Shown in pieces: positions 31,900-43,294 of a stretch of DNA of 64,000 nt (position 1 is the first letter of the stretch; the number at the start of each line of letters is the position of its first letter). The stretch lies in contig CM073195.1 of NCBI GenBank assembly GCA_037042915.1, positions 3,100,001 through 3,164,000 on the forward strand. The letters are read 5' to 3'. Under the pieces are notes generated by a model, which searched no databases, was not told the DNA's origin, and was given only the letters and a program-made list of their open reading frames with translations. The DNA comes from Auricularia sp. M13 (Eukaryota; Basidiomycota; Agaricomycetes; Auriculariales; Auriculariaceae). Made by a program: the position numbers and the translations under genes.

Positions 31900-32332
31900 T
31901 CATACAGGGAGGGCGGGCTGCACGGCGTTTTCGTTGCAGATAGAGCACCCTGCTATATATTTAGGGGGAGCCACCGTTGGATCGAGAAGTTGTTCGCTCG
32001 AAAGCAGACCGTTGCGATAGACGGGAGGTGGGTAGCTGACCTCGGAGTGCGACGGCAAGGTGTGTGTTCTGGGCAGACGCACATCAGTGCATATAAATTG
32101 TTGCCCAGGATGCCGCTAGACCTTTGAGCACTCCTTCCAAGGCGCCGGGAGACAAGCAAAATGGCCGTGTGCTTGCGCTTACGCAGAAGCATCTGCCAGG
32201 TTATATAACTGAACAGAGCGATGATTAACAGGGCGACCAGCAGAACTAAGTAGTGAATGAGTATTCTCGCAGTCATAAATGTGAGCGTTGCATACTAAAG
32301 AGACCATCCACGGCGGCGGAGGGGATGGGCAT
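31900..32332 (-). CDS. Single-pass micro-membrane protein with PPxY tail (member 5)
   Basis: Best model: exons 32332-32296 (37 nt), 32245-32122 and 32068-31900, 109 aa. Intron 1 is phase 1 (donor GTATGC, acceptor CTTAG) and sits just before the helix: MPIPSAAVDGLFI, LLVALLIIALFSYITW, then MLLRKRKH. The tail has VSYPPPVYRNG and VAPPKYIAG, two PY motifs. A second intron (donor GTCTAG, CTGAT, acceptor CCCAG) is needed to keep the tail in frame. Without it the frame reads LGNNLYAL, which resembles the SYAELG box of members 2 and 4, and then leaves the PPxY frame. So this is either a gene with an extra intron or a copy with a recent frameshift. Confidence 0.58.
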
Positions 32333-34343
32333 CAGGGCGTTGACCAGGCTGGATGCCTTCCTCGGAGGTGCAAACTGCTTTGTGACAAGTCATGTCTGCA
32401 GTATCGCTATATATCCTCAGCAGAGTGCGGTGTGACAGTGCTGCTCGCGGTGTGCGTTCGGTTGAGCAAGTTTCCGGCTGAGCGCTCATTCCGGGCCCTG
32501 CCCGGCGCCGCGGCATCAAACCACTCAAGATCTTTCGGAATTGTTGAATGACATTGGCAAACATTGAACCAAGTACTACGCCGTATTCATGCTCAAATAA
32601 ACCATCCGTTCAAGATAGATGCAACGTTGGAAAGATTATCGGCTAGTATTTTTCCTTGCGCTGCGCATATTACTGCCGTCGCGTGCGCAAGGCGTACCCT
32701 TCGGCGCAACCAAAGCGCGCAGCACGGACGAGCACCTTGAAACTCGAAAACACGTGACACCGTGCATTCCGGCGTCACATTAATTCACTGCGTCTCCGGC
32801 CCGAAAATTATACGAATAGAATTGACTGATTCGAGCGCCAAGGCAGACCATACGAAGACGCGTCGGCGATTGGCGTCGCTTGCGGCAATGGGCATTTTGT
32901 TCATTGGGCAGTCGCTTTCCCATAGACGTAGTCGGAGAAGTAAGCGGTTTGCAATTGCCGCCATCAACATGCTTTCGTGGCGCGGCAAGCTGGGTGGGAA
33001 GTGGTGGTTCAGATGCTCACGTCCCAACCGAAGCCTGTGTTGTTGCAGCAGTGCGGACCGACGGCACCGAATGACGACTCTTGCTGAACGGTTGAGTGGC
33101 GAAAACATCCCGAAGACGGTATTCCAGGTCGCACACTGCCTTGAAGGGCATACGGCCGCATCGCCCACCATCCAGCACCATGCCAGACTGGTGGATTAGG
33201 CACTGTCAGAGCTTACGTCAAAGCGTCGACCGGGAGATATCGCCAGTCAGGTACGATAGACAGACAAACAATTCTGGTTACATGCATGGTTGAAAAGCTG
33301 CTCCAGTGGCCAACCATGTCGTCCGACTCCGCACGCTCAGTGCTTCGGCATGCATAGCTCCTGTAAGCACAGGTGCCGATTCCGGAGTACGAGGCACGGG
33401 TGGTACAAGGGCTGATAGCAGAATGGCAGCAGGGCAGTATTGCATAGCACTCCAGAGGGGCACCGGGGAAGAAGACGCTGACGTCGGAGTTACGCTTAGC
33501 TCCTCAGTTCCAGCCCCGGACATGACGCAGAGTACTTGTTCGCTGCCACTGGTAGATCTGGATCTTGGTCGGTTATTTACTAAATGCAGCTCGCCAGCAT
33601 CCCTTGATAGTGCAGCCGCACCGAGGTGTCGGTGGAAGACGAAGGTGTAAAGAGGGCATTCAATAGGCTGTGTGGCATCCCCGCCGGACTGGAATGGGCC
33701 GCACAACGAGGCGACCCGGCAGCTTTCACCCAACCCTGACTGGGAACTGCGTGCCTGCAAGATTCTAGTGACACACGTCGGCCGCGTGTATGCAGCGAGG
33801 ATGATGGCTATGAGACCGACGAGACTGAGATGCACGACATTGTAGCTGCCAGGCAGGAACACAGGTCATCCAAAGAGAGCTCGAACCGGTGATCAGAACG
33901 AAGCCAGGAGCTTGTACCGCAGAGCATGTCACACAGCATCGCAACATTCGCCAATTTGGTGCAAGCCAAAAGACAAACGCCAAGTTGGAACCGATGAGAT
34001 TTGCCAGCCCGTGCAAATCCGGACACGCGTCACAGATGAGGTGCAGATATTGTGCGGGCCTTTAATCAACATCTCACCAGGCGCTAGATGACCCATGGAG
34101 GAGGGCACGCCAGAGATTGCGCACAGGTCGGGGCGGGCCGACCATATGTTTCTTCCCACAACGGTGGATCAGCGGAATGCAGTCTCGCATGATAACACTG
34201 TGACCTGACTGACCGGATTCTCGGTCCTACTAGGACCCCGAATGGGACACTACAAATAGGAGGCGAAATCAAGATCAGGCAATGAGGACGTCCAACGAGT
34301 ACCTTCACTCTTCGCCGTCGCTCGCTGGCAGCAGCGTGGAACC
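32333..34343. other. Gene-poor stretch, one candidate frame
   Basis: Two kilobases. Apart from the candidate at 33,278-33,862 nothing coding is convincing. Confidence 0.4.
33278..33862 (-). other. Candidate single-pass membrane protein frame without a clear start
   Basis: The frame stays open for about 190 codons and begins with a hydrophobic segment (HLSLVGLIAIILAAYTRP), then a serine-rich tail ending FQPCM. It has no ATG near the start, and I could not find a first exon in the right phase. It may be the 3' exon of a gene or a decayed copy. Confidence 0.25.
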
Positions 34344-35206
34344 ATGGCACCTCTATCGCAGCTGCCACCAAGAGCGTCAGCAGTTGAAGGATCCGTACAG
34401 ACGACATTCCTGATGCGTACGTCGATCGGCGCAGACCGCGCAGCACTACTGACTAGACTCGTCCGCCAGCACTCGCCGTCCTCGTGATATTGGTCACGGC
34501 ATGGGTGGCTCGCAACCCCATCGAGGCAAGGGAGCGACTGGCGGACGCTCAGCAGCGCGTCAGGGCCTCTACGGCGGCGGTGTCCATCCAGGTGCAGGGG
34601 AGCTGGCGCGTATATGTGCGCAGGACGTTAGCCCGATTCATACCCGGCCGCGTGCCCACGCCCATCATCATGGAACCGACCGAAAACGGGAGTACAGGGC
34701 CTCCACTGCGTCTACGGCGCGGGGACAGTCCCGTCGAAATGGTCAGCTTTGGCACTGAGCACCTCACGTCCGCCACCGGCGCCAGCTTCCAGCCAACGCA
34801 ACACGAACGGCGGGCGTCTTCGCTGCTCAGGAGCAGGACGCCCTGCAGCTCGCCGCGGCTGCGGGCAGGCAACGGTACCGCCGAGTTCCAGACGGTTGGG
34901 ACGCCACCCGCCGTGGCCGCACACATGTCGCCCGCGCCACCGCTGACGCCGACGCCGCCCGAAATGACACCCGCCCGAGTGTCTGTTACGAACACGCTTC
35001 ATGTGCAGGGGCCAGCGCCCTCCTCGTCCATCGCGCGGGCCCCGGTCACGGCCCTCGAACCAGCGGAAAATGCGCGGGAATCCGAATTACCATCATTCCC
35101 CCGGACGCCGAAGCATCCCCTTCTCTCGGAGGAAGAGCCCAGCATGCGGGTGAATGATACGCAACCGGAACCCCTGGCAGCCCCACTGGCTCTGCTCAAC
35201 GCATAG
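34344..35206 (+). CDS. Single-pass membrane protein with long disordered tail
   Basis: Exons 34344-34416 and 34470-35206 give 269 aa. The 53-nt intron is textbook (GTACGT, ACTGACTAG, CCAG) and in phase 1, directly before the helix LAVLVILVTAWVARN. A short N-terminus precedes it. After the helix comes a charged amphipathic part (EARERLADAQQRVRAS), a segment that could be a short IQ-like helix (VSIQVQGSWRVYVRRTLARF), then a proline/serine/threonine-rich tail to the end. No PPxY is present, but the phase-1 intron just ahead of the single helix is the layout of the five PPxY microgenes. Function unknown. Confidence 0.6.
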
Positions 35207-37918
35207 CGCCCACGGGATGTCGCCCCGGTGCGATACGTCACGGTCGATGAAGTATTCGCGACTTTTCTTTTTCGTTAAATTCCCCGCAACTTGCACGCTA
35301 GACGCAGTCCGCGGCCTCAGCGGGCTGGTTGGAGGGGCACTGGATTCTGAAGTGTTTGGGGTTCGCACGTACCGTCTAATCTCGTGGCCGATTGTCCGGG
35401 GTGAATTCCTTCACGCACCCTTGGGCATGCGGCAGGCTATGCGTATGCTGTGTGTGTTCTGTCTGGTCGACAAGTCTGTAAGATCCTTGCTTGCTGCATG
35501 CGTTTCTCTTGGGTTTCACGCGCAATGATATGCAATCTACCCTGCAGCAGCCCTGAACATCGATCAAACACTCTCTCCCAACACAATGCAGAAAAAAAGG
35601 TAATGCGCACCATCCTGGCGACAGGCTCGGGATATGAACCTTCCGCAAGGATTGGTCGAGTCTGCGGGAGGGAAAACGTCAGTGCGATGCCTTGTTTGCT
35701 GCACTAGCAGACCCGGACCACCGCGTGCGAATGTTATTGTTATGCAGGTCCGGAATCCCAAAGGCGATGCAGGCGCGGGTTTGTCGCACTGGGCGCCTGT
35801 CCAGCAAACCCGGCCACGAGGCATCTCGACGTTCTGGGTTCTGCGGGAATCACTGCCCGCAGCAGGTGTGAGGAGGATAACCCGGCGGGAAAGCTCAGGC
35901 TGGATGCCGCCCAGGACGGATAGAGTGCGTCCAAGAGGGAAATGGGCGGCGATGGGCATGCGCTTCCCCCGGCGCGCCGTCGTCGCAGTTCGGCATATGT
36001 AGGAATGCTAGCGCTGTCCCTTGCCGTGGCGTGTAGGTAAGGGACACGCGAGGCGCATCAAGGCCATCATGAATCATGAGAAGGCTGCATGCATGCCAGG
36101 GTGGCCGAAGTCAGTCCGTGTCTGTGGATCTGGCATAGCGCGCACAGGCTGACTCAGACTCACCCCGTGTATTACGAGTATACGAGATATTACACTGAGC
36201 CGCCGACGGAATCTTGAGGGCATCGGAGGAAGCGCCGGCCGAGGAGAAGTCCGAGGAGGTGCGAGAGAGAGACGGAGAGAAAGATGGGATCAGATGGTGT
36301 GCACTGCGAGTGCCGATTTATAGTGTAGATGGATCGATGGTATCGCGGGCGAGAAGAGAGGCTGCGAAGGTAGACATGTGTTATCAAATTAAACCGGCGT
36401 GAGGTGCGAGCAGAAGGCCCGCATCGGCGTAAGCGAGTCCGCGTGCCGCTCAGCTAGTAAGACGTGATTAGCTTGCAGATAAAGCGATGGCCTGCAGATG
36501 TTCACATTAGCTGATTGCGAGTTTACTGGCGGAGGCCTCCGATGAAGGACGCTGCGTCGATGGGTTAGAGAGTTGAAGGACACGCAGCGGGGAGACGGAG
36601 ACGTACCGCTCTGGCTTTGAAGGGCGGGACCGCTGCTGCGTGGGAGCGAGACCAATTAACGTTGCCTAGGGACGAGGCGGCGATGTCGCACGGCCCAAAT
36701 ATATGGCAGAGCCAGATTGAGTCCAGGGGCCTGACACGTCCACCAGGGCTGCGGACCTTGCAGTCCAGATGTCTGCGAGGGTAGTGGAGGTAGTGGTGAG
36801 CAATTCGAGAGACGGGGGAAGGAGGGAAAGACAAAGAACGGGGACGAACATGGGCGGAGTTATATACCATAGCAAACTGCCACCGGATAACTTATGGCGA
36901 CTGATCGCAGGCGACTGGCCGCTGTCCCCGAGGCGCCGCAATGCAAATAGAATGGAGACCAAGGATAGTGCTCGATGGCCCTTGAAACAGCGGTGTCTCA
37001 GGCGCCTGGCTATGTGGGATCATCTGGCCGCGCTAGCGGGGAGCCCCCTTGCCGGTACGACGGGCTGACGCGAGCATCTGACCAAGGGCGCAAACCAGGA
37101 CTTGCCTTTTGTGCGCCAGAATGCGAGAATAATGCAACGTCGGGCCGAGTGTTGACGGAGGATGGAGAAATAAAACGTAATCCAGAACACCTCGCAGATC
37201 GCCGGGTCTGCTGGTAGGTCCAACGTGGACGCTGGACGGAACGGGTGACATGCAGAGGTGGCTGGCGAAGTCACCCGCAAGAGGGAGGAGGAGGTGCTGG
37301 AGTGCACAATGGGATGTAAGTAGAATGTAAGGCCAGACGACCGGATTCGAACTGTACGCAAGCATCGCCAAATGCCGCAGGACCAAGACCGACTCTCTAT
37401 GGCTAGGCATACGTCGTCCAGCGGCTAGAGAGTGATTGCATACAGCCGCACCGGTAGTTGGGGGACCATGACTGCGCAGATTGGGCGACCTCTAAGGTAT
37501 ATTTCCTACCGCTACAGCGCCAGGAAGCTACGGCCAACTCATCACGAGCGGCGTAAACATCTCTGAGCAATGCGCAACGATTGGGAGCCGGCAGCGGCAT
37601 AGTAAGCAGTCCGTGAACCAAAATCTGGGCGCATAGCTGCCGTGAGGAGCAGTCAGCAGAAATAAATCGAACTTTGAAGGGGGGCGAAAATAATGCAAGG
37701 AATCCGGGTACAATAGCCTTTGCACAGCGCATGAGCAGAGCTGATTCTGCTGCTTTTAAAAGCTAATGAGCTTTCGCCACAGTACGCCAAGTGCGTTGTA
37801 CTTACTATGGGCTTTTATAGCTGGGGCTCGAGCAAGGAGGCGGCAGAGTCGCGCTTCGGCGATACCCGGGCTCACGCAGCTCTTGCCTCAGCGCTCAGCG
37901 TCGAAGCGCGCACCAACC
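35207..37918. other. Gene-poor stretch with promoter-like segments
   Basis: 2.7 kb. On the minus strand TATATAA near 36,863 is followed by a pyrimidine-rich run and by intron-like segments, one of them textbook (36,606-36,552: GTACGT, CTAAC, GACGCAG). A second TATAAAT with a CT-rich run lies near 36,320 (minus). I could not assemble an open frame from them. A decayed gene or a non-coding transcript is possible. Confidence 0.35.
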
Positions 37919-39980
37919 ATGAACGACGCGGAACTGTTACTGCTTCCCATAATCCTAGGGGTCATTGTCTCCATCCTAGTCGCAGCACCAGCGCTTTACT
38001 ATGTGCGGCGGCTGCGAATATCGAATATCGCGAGACGACAGGCCGTGCTCGACACGCTGGGCGCGACGCTCGGCTCACCACGCACTTTCGTCGGATTCTT
38101 CCACCCGTACTGGTGCGCGCGCTGCCTCTGCTATACTATACTATACGATACGGGCGGGCTGACTGAGCCAGCAACGCAGGCGGCGGCGGCGAGCTGGTGC
38201 TGTGGACCGCGATCAAGCACATTCAGACGAGCGAGCCGGACATCGTCTGCGTCGTCTACACCGGCGACGTCGACGCGTCCAAGGATGAAATTCTCGCCAA
38301 AGTCAACGTAAGCATGTCGTATATTCGCTGGGTGTATGCTGCGTGCTGACGAGCTGCCACGTATCGTCCAGACGCGCTTCAACATCGCGCTCGACGCCGG
38401 CAGCCTGCACTTCGTCTACCTGCGCAAGCGCAAATGGGTGGAAGACAAGACCTGGCCGCGCTTCACGCTCGCCGGGCAGAGCCTGGGCTCGATGGTGCTC
38501 GCGTGGGAGGCCATGTCTTTGCTCGTTCCCGATTTATTCATTGGTGCGCGTGGGCGCTAACTACTGTACAGGTGTTGACTTGCTTTGCGCAGATACGATG
38601 GGCTATGCGTTCGCGTTCCACGTCGTGCGCGCGCTCGGCGGCATCCCCGTCGCGGCGTACGTGCACTACCCGACGATCAGCAGCGACATGCTCGCGCGCG
38701 TCGCGCAGCGCAAGGCGTGGCACACCAACGCCGGCGCCATCGCCGCGTCGCCCGTCCTCAGCTTCGCGAAGCTGCTGTGCGTCCACCCATCCGATTTCCG
38801 CGTGGAGCTGAAGAGGCCGACGCAGGTACTACCGCGCGTTCGCGCTCTGCTACGCGCACGCGCTGCGCAAGGCGCAGTTCCTCATGGTCAACTCGACGTG
38901 GACGAAGAACCACGTCGACGCGATCCTGCGCACGGCCGAGTCGCCGCTGGCCCGCCTCGCGCTGCGCCTGCTCGAGCCCTTCGGCTCCAGCTCGCCCGCC
39001 CGCAGACAGATTTCCACGCACATCGTCTACCCGCCGTGCAACACGGCCGTCATCGCGCGCGCGGAGCTCGGCGACCGGCGGCGCATGATTCTGAGCGTGC
39101 AGCAATTCCGGTACGGTGGGAGCTACGCGTGCGGCGTGTGGGGTTCGGGCTGACGAGAAGGATGCTGTAGGCCGGAGAAGGACCATGCACTGCAGATACG
39201 CGCGTTGGCGGCGCTGCTGGAGATGCACCCCTCGTGGCGCGCGGGGGACGACAAAGTCGAGCTCGTGCTTGTCGGCGGCGCGCGGAATGCCGAGGACGTT
39301 GCGCGGGTGGACGCGCTCAAGGCGCTTGTGCACGAGCTGGGACTCGACGTACGCTCGTTCCTTCCGTGTGTCTGAGGGGATTGATGTTTTTGCAGGACAA
39401 CGTGACATTCGTCGTCAACGCCGAGTACCTCGTGCTGCTGTCCCTGCTCGCGAACGCGAGCGTGGGCATCAGCACGATGGTGGACGAGCACTTCGGGATC
39501 AACGTCGTAGAGTACATGGCGCGTCTCCCCGTTCCTTCTGCTTCTTCCCCCGTCTAATCGCTCACCCGGATCGAATATCGATAGGCAGCAGGCCTGATAC
39601 CAGTGGTAAATGCCTCCGGCGGGCCGCTGCAGGACATCGTGGTGCCGGTGAACGGCGAGCCGACGGGCTTCCACGCGACGGACGCGGCGTCGTACGCGCA
39701 GGCGCTCGCGGACGCGCTGGGCATGCCGGAGGACGCGCAGCTGGCGATGCGCGCGCGCGCGCGGGCGCATGCCGTGCGCACGTTCGGCGTCGCCGAGTTC
39801 GCGAAGGCGTGGACGGCGGGCGGCTGGGGCGAGTGGCGGCGCACGGCGCGCGCGCAGAGTCGCGCGGCACGCGCGGCGGTGGAGAGTAGGCGGGCGGCGG
39901 GGAAGCCTGCTGAAACGGGGAAGCCTGCTGAGAAGGACACGGTTGTGGAGAAGGAGAAGGAGAAGGAGAAGCTGCAGTAG
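37919..39980 (+). CDS. ALG11: GDP-Man:Man3GlcNAc2-PP-dolichol alpha-1,2-mannosyltransferase
   Basis: Eight exons: 37919-38112, 38172-38307, 38372-38543, 38593-38776, 38826-39110, 39171-39348, 39396-39518, 39585-39980 (555 aa). An N-terminal membrane anchor ([20 protein letters not shown]) is followed by [86 protein letters not shown] and the GT4 donor-site motif [22 protein letters not shown]11 adds the fourth and fifth mannoses on the cytosolic face of the ER during N-glycan precursor assembly. The C-terminus ends in a lysine/glutamate low-complexity run. The last intron (39,519-39,584) starts GC, not GT: the frame EYM|AAG requires it. Intron 4 (38,777-38,825) disrupts an otherwise open run, so a read-through frame there is false. 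Confidence 0.93.
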
Positions 39981-40596
39981 ATTTCGCTGTGCAATGGAGG
40001 TTTCTTGGTTTCTTGGAAACTGGAAGGGTCGCCCATCGCCCCTTGTGAGCACTGGCGACGAGCTACCGGCTGAATCGGTGAGGTGCCAATGCAACTGTTG
40101 CGTCCAGCAGAGCAGTGCGACGACACGGGGAGTGTTCCTTGCCGAATGACCTGAAATGGTATGGCATGCTCGGCGTGAAGATGTTCCCAGGCGTCGAGAT
40201 CTTCGGCCGCGGTTGCCGATCGCTGTTCCTGACGCTGTCTGTGCGAATGTCATGGAAAAACGACGAGGTGGTCATGCGCAAGCTCAGGAAATCTACGGGA
40301 CTTGCTCCTAGATTATCCTGCAATGCTTGCGTGCTGCAATTCCCGGGATTCTGCGACGATTGCCTGCTGACTAAGCATTAGCTGGATGACGCCAGTGGCT
40401 GGGCGAGAATCCCAGGCACGGGCTCAGGCTCCCCGGTGTAGCGTAGTGTGAGAGCTGAGATGCTGCTATGCTGGCAGCGAGACTGAGAGGAACAGATTCT
40501 GAGAGATTGAGTCCTGAGGGGGCTTAGAGCAGAACGTCAGTCGTCAGTAGAAGCGGATCAAGCCCGCCCGCCCCACAGGCTCTGCCAGTCCCGCCC
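39981..40596. other. Intergenic, no gene recognised
   Basis: About 600 bp between ALG11 and the next plus-strand gene; no frame with a recognisable motif. Confidence 0.45.
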
Positions 40597-41681
40597 ATGT
40601 CCCTCTCGACCCCATGGGGCCCGTCCTGCAGCCCGGAGCGCTGCGAGCCCGGCGTGCTGTCCAAGGGCGCCCACGACGGCGTCCGCATCCTCACCGACGC
40701 CGCCTGCGCCGTGCCGTACGGCGGCCAGCTCATGCTGTATGTCCTCGTCGAGACGCTGCTGACCGCGCTCTGGGGCGCCGCCGCCGTCGGGCTCGAGCGC
40801 CTGGTGCAGGCGTGGCGCGTGCGCCCGCGGCCGTGGCACGCGACGCGCACGCGGGCCCGCACGCGCTACGACAGCGAGAAGGACGAGGTCTTCTTCCAGA
40901 CGGCGCGCGGCGCCAGCTCGCAGTGCACGCCCGGCGTCCCGCTCGAGCGCTTCGCGACGTACACCTCCGACCCCGACGACGACGACGGCCCCGGGCAGCG
41001 CACGCCGCTGCGCGTCGCGCTGCTCTCGACGGCGGCGAGCATCAAGTTCGGCCTGACGCTGCGCGCCGCGGTCGCCGCGCTGCCGTCCGCCGTGCAGCTC
41101 GGCGTCGGCCTGCACCTGCGCACGCGCGACGGCGTGCCGTGTCCGCGCTGCCGCGCGCCGCGGGCTGGTTCGGCCTGCTCGGCGGCCAGGCGACGCTCCC
41201 GACGCAGGTCGTCGTCGCGCTGCTAGCCCTGCGCCCCGCGCGCGCGCTCGCGCCCGCCGCCGCGCTGCTCGCCGCGTGCCTGCAGGTCCTCTGGAACGGC
41301 ACGCTGCTCGTCTCGCTCGGCGCCGTCGCCCGGCCCGGCCCCGGCGCATCCGGGGCACAGTGCATGGCGGCGCACCCGGTGGCCGCCATCGGCGCGGGGC
41401 GCATCGCGGCGTCCGTGCTCGTCGAGGTGCTCACCGCGAGCGCCGGCACGATGTTCGCGATGCACATCCGCCCGCGCCGCCCGCCGGCCAGCGTGCCGCT
41501 CACCACGCCCGGCCTCTGCACCCTCGTCGGCGTCCTCGGCGCCCTGCAGTTCGCCCGCGCCGCCGTCGTCGCCGCCGTCTTCCCGCCCGGCGCGTCCCTC
41601 GCCGACGCGCTGCAGTGCGCCGTCCGCGACACCGGCCAGGGCTCCGTCTACGCCTTCGGCCGCTTCGTCAACCTGTTTTGA
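40597..41681 (+). CDS. Multi-pass membrane protein of unknown function
   Basis: Exons 40597-41133 and 41190-41681 (342 aa), very GC-rich. The 56-nt phase-0 intron (GTGCCG...GGCCAG) is needed to join the two open frames; it lacks a clear branch point. Hydrophobic segments: YGGQLMLYVLVETLLTALWG, LRVALLSTAASIKFGLTL, LPTQVVVALLALRPARAL, LLAACLQVLWNGTLLVSL, IAASVLVEVLTASAGTMF, LCTLVGVLGALQFARAAV. That predicts five to seven helices. An acidic loop (YTSDPDDDDGPGQ) follows the first pair. I do not recognise the family. A long minus-strand frame over the same DNA is composition-driven and was rejected. Confidence 0.6.
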
Positions 41682-42033
41682 TTTTCGTCTCTGGCTCTGG
41701 TACGGATGCTCAAGACTACCTCACTATCCCCCGTTTACAACCTCCCCTTGTGTTCGCCATGCTTCCCGCCCGTCCATATGCTATACTCTGTCGATGACTG
41801 GATCTATTTGCATTTTTTGCTGTCTGTAATGTAGGACGCTTGCTATCATGATACAGCTTACTGACACTCCATTGCGCTCGAACTTAGCGGAAGCTATGTA
41901 CTGAATGGCCGGTTCTGAGCGCAGCATTATTTCTGTGGCAACAAACCTCCAGTATGTACGGATAAGATGCACTCTATATACATTGCTCCCTCACCAGTCA
42001 CCATAACCATGACCATCTCGTCCACGCTCAGTT
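41682..42033. other. Intergenic between convergent genes
   Basis: About 350 bp; 3' UTRs of both neighbours expected, nothing else seen. Confidence 0.5.
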
Positions 42034-43294
42034 TCAGACGGCGGCGGCGGAGGGATGCGCGGCGAGCCGCGCCCACAAGGCCAATATGCGGAGGGCGTAG
42101 AGCTCAAACTGGTCCTTGCTCACGAACAGCAGCGCCTGCGAGATGACCGCCTTGGTGATCTGCGCGCTCATGCCCTGCAGAATGCGTCAGTGTCAGCGCG
42201 AAGGATACAAGCTTTCCATGATGAGGATGAGACGTGCCTGGTACCACCCGCGCACGCCCTGCTCGCGCGCGACGGTGCGCAGGATGTCGAGCGCGCCGGG
42301 GTGGTGGTGATGGTGCTGCGAGCCGGGCAGCGCGGTGACGTTGTCCGTGCGCGCCTGGACGCGAATCTTGGCCATGATATACGGGTACGTGACCTAGCAA
42401 ACCGCAGACTCAGCAACGGCAAGAATAAACGGAAAATGGGATGTGCACGAACGACAGTGGCGAGCGTCTTGCTGAGCGCGCCGAGCACGAACGCGGCCCA
42501 GGGCGAGAGCTTGCGGCGCGGGTCGGCGAGGACGAGCGACTTGATGCGCTCGAACGCGCCGTAGGTGATCGCGGGGTTCACCGTGAGCACCAGGCCGGGC
42601 TTGAGCCCGAGCCAGAGGCCCGCCACGCCCTCCTCGCGCACGATCTCGCGCCCCACGGCGAGGAAGGAGTCGTCCCCCCCGCCTGGCGCCGTCTTGCCTT
42701 CTGCCTTTTCTGCGTCGGTGAGGGCGAGCGAAGAGCCGATCTGCTGCCGCGTGGCGATGACCGCCACTGGGATGGTGAATATCTGCGCGAGCGCGCCCGC
42801 CGCGGCGCCCAGGGACAGCTCAGCGGCCGTGGAGAGCGCCTTGGACTTGGACCGCTTCAGGTAGGCCGTGCGCACGAGCGAGTAGAAGAAAAAGTATGCG
42901 TATTCTGGCGGCGGGTCAGCGATGAGTATGAGTATGAGGACGAGACGCACGCTGGGAGAAGGTGTTGAGCATGGTGGCAAAGAAGCCGCGGTAGTAGCCC
43001 GCGACGCCCTCCTCGCGCAGAATCCGCAGCAGGATGGCGGCCAGCGACTGCTCGCCGCGTTTTGCGTGCGCCGGCGTCGCCTGTATGCGCGTCTTTGCCC
43101 TGCGCAACGTTCAGAGGTGACCATAGCAGCAGCAACAGCGGGCGTACGTGTCGAGCGGGTAGACGACGCTGCGACCAGTCAGTCAGTCAGCTCAGAGCAG
43201 TTGCATGACGCAGGACGCACGCATTGGCAAAGACGCCGCCCAGGGCGCCCGCAAGTGCGTGCCCGAATGGAGTGAGCTGCTTGGGCTTGGACAT
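42034..43294 (-). CDS. ANT1: Peroxisomal adenine nucleotide transporter (mitochondrial carrier family)
   Basis: Six exons: 43294-43221, 43168-43148, 43099-42951, 42904-42453, 42393-42238, 42174-42034 (330 aa). Three carrier repeats are visible with signature PLDTAKTRIQ, IPVAVIATRQQ and YPYIMAKIRVQAR, and with the second-helix signatures EEGVAGYYRGFFATML, EEGVAGLWLGLKPGLVL and EQGVRGWYQGMSAQ. Sequence and length fit the SLC25A17/ANT1 branch, which swaps ATP for AMP across the peroxisomal membrane for beta-oxidation. A histidine run (HHHHH) lies in the third repeat loop. Exon 2 is only 21 nt. The last intron (42,237-42,175) has a GC donor: WYQ|GMS requires CAG|GCACGT. Start is the only ATG that gives the family N-terminus TPFGHALAGALGG. 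Confidence 0.9.

Noticed and set aside
34084-34446. Minus-strand frame with helix-like start opposite the 34.3-kb gene
   Set aside because: Overlaps the better supported plus-strand gene and gives no tail motif after any plausible splice.
37320-37365. GTTCGAATCCGG on the minus strand, tRNA B-box-like
   Set aside because: Flanking bases do not form a T stem or a cloverleaf.
40558-41358. Arginine-rich 266-codon minus-strand frame
   Set aside because: Shadow of the GC-rich membrane-protein gene; composition is typical of antisense frames.
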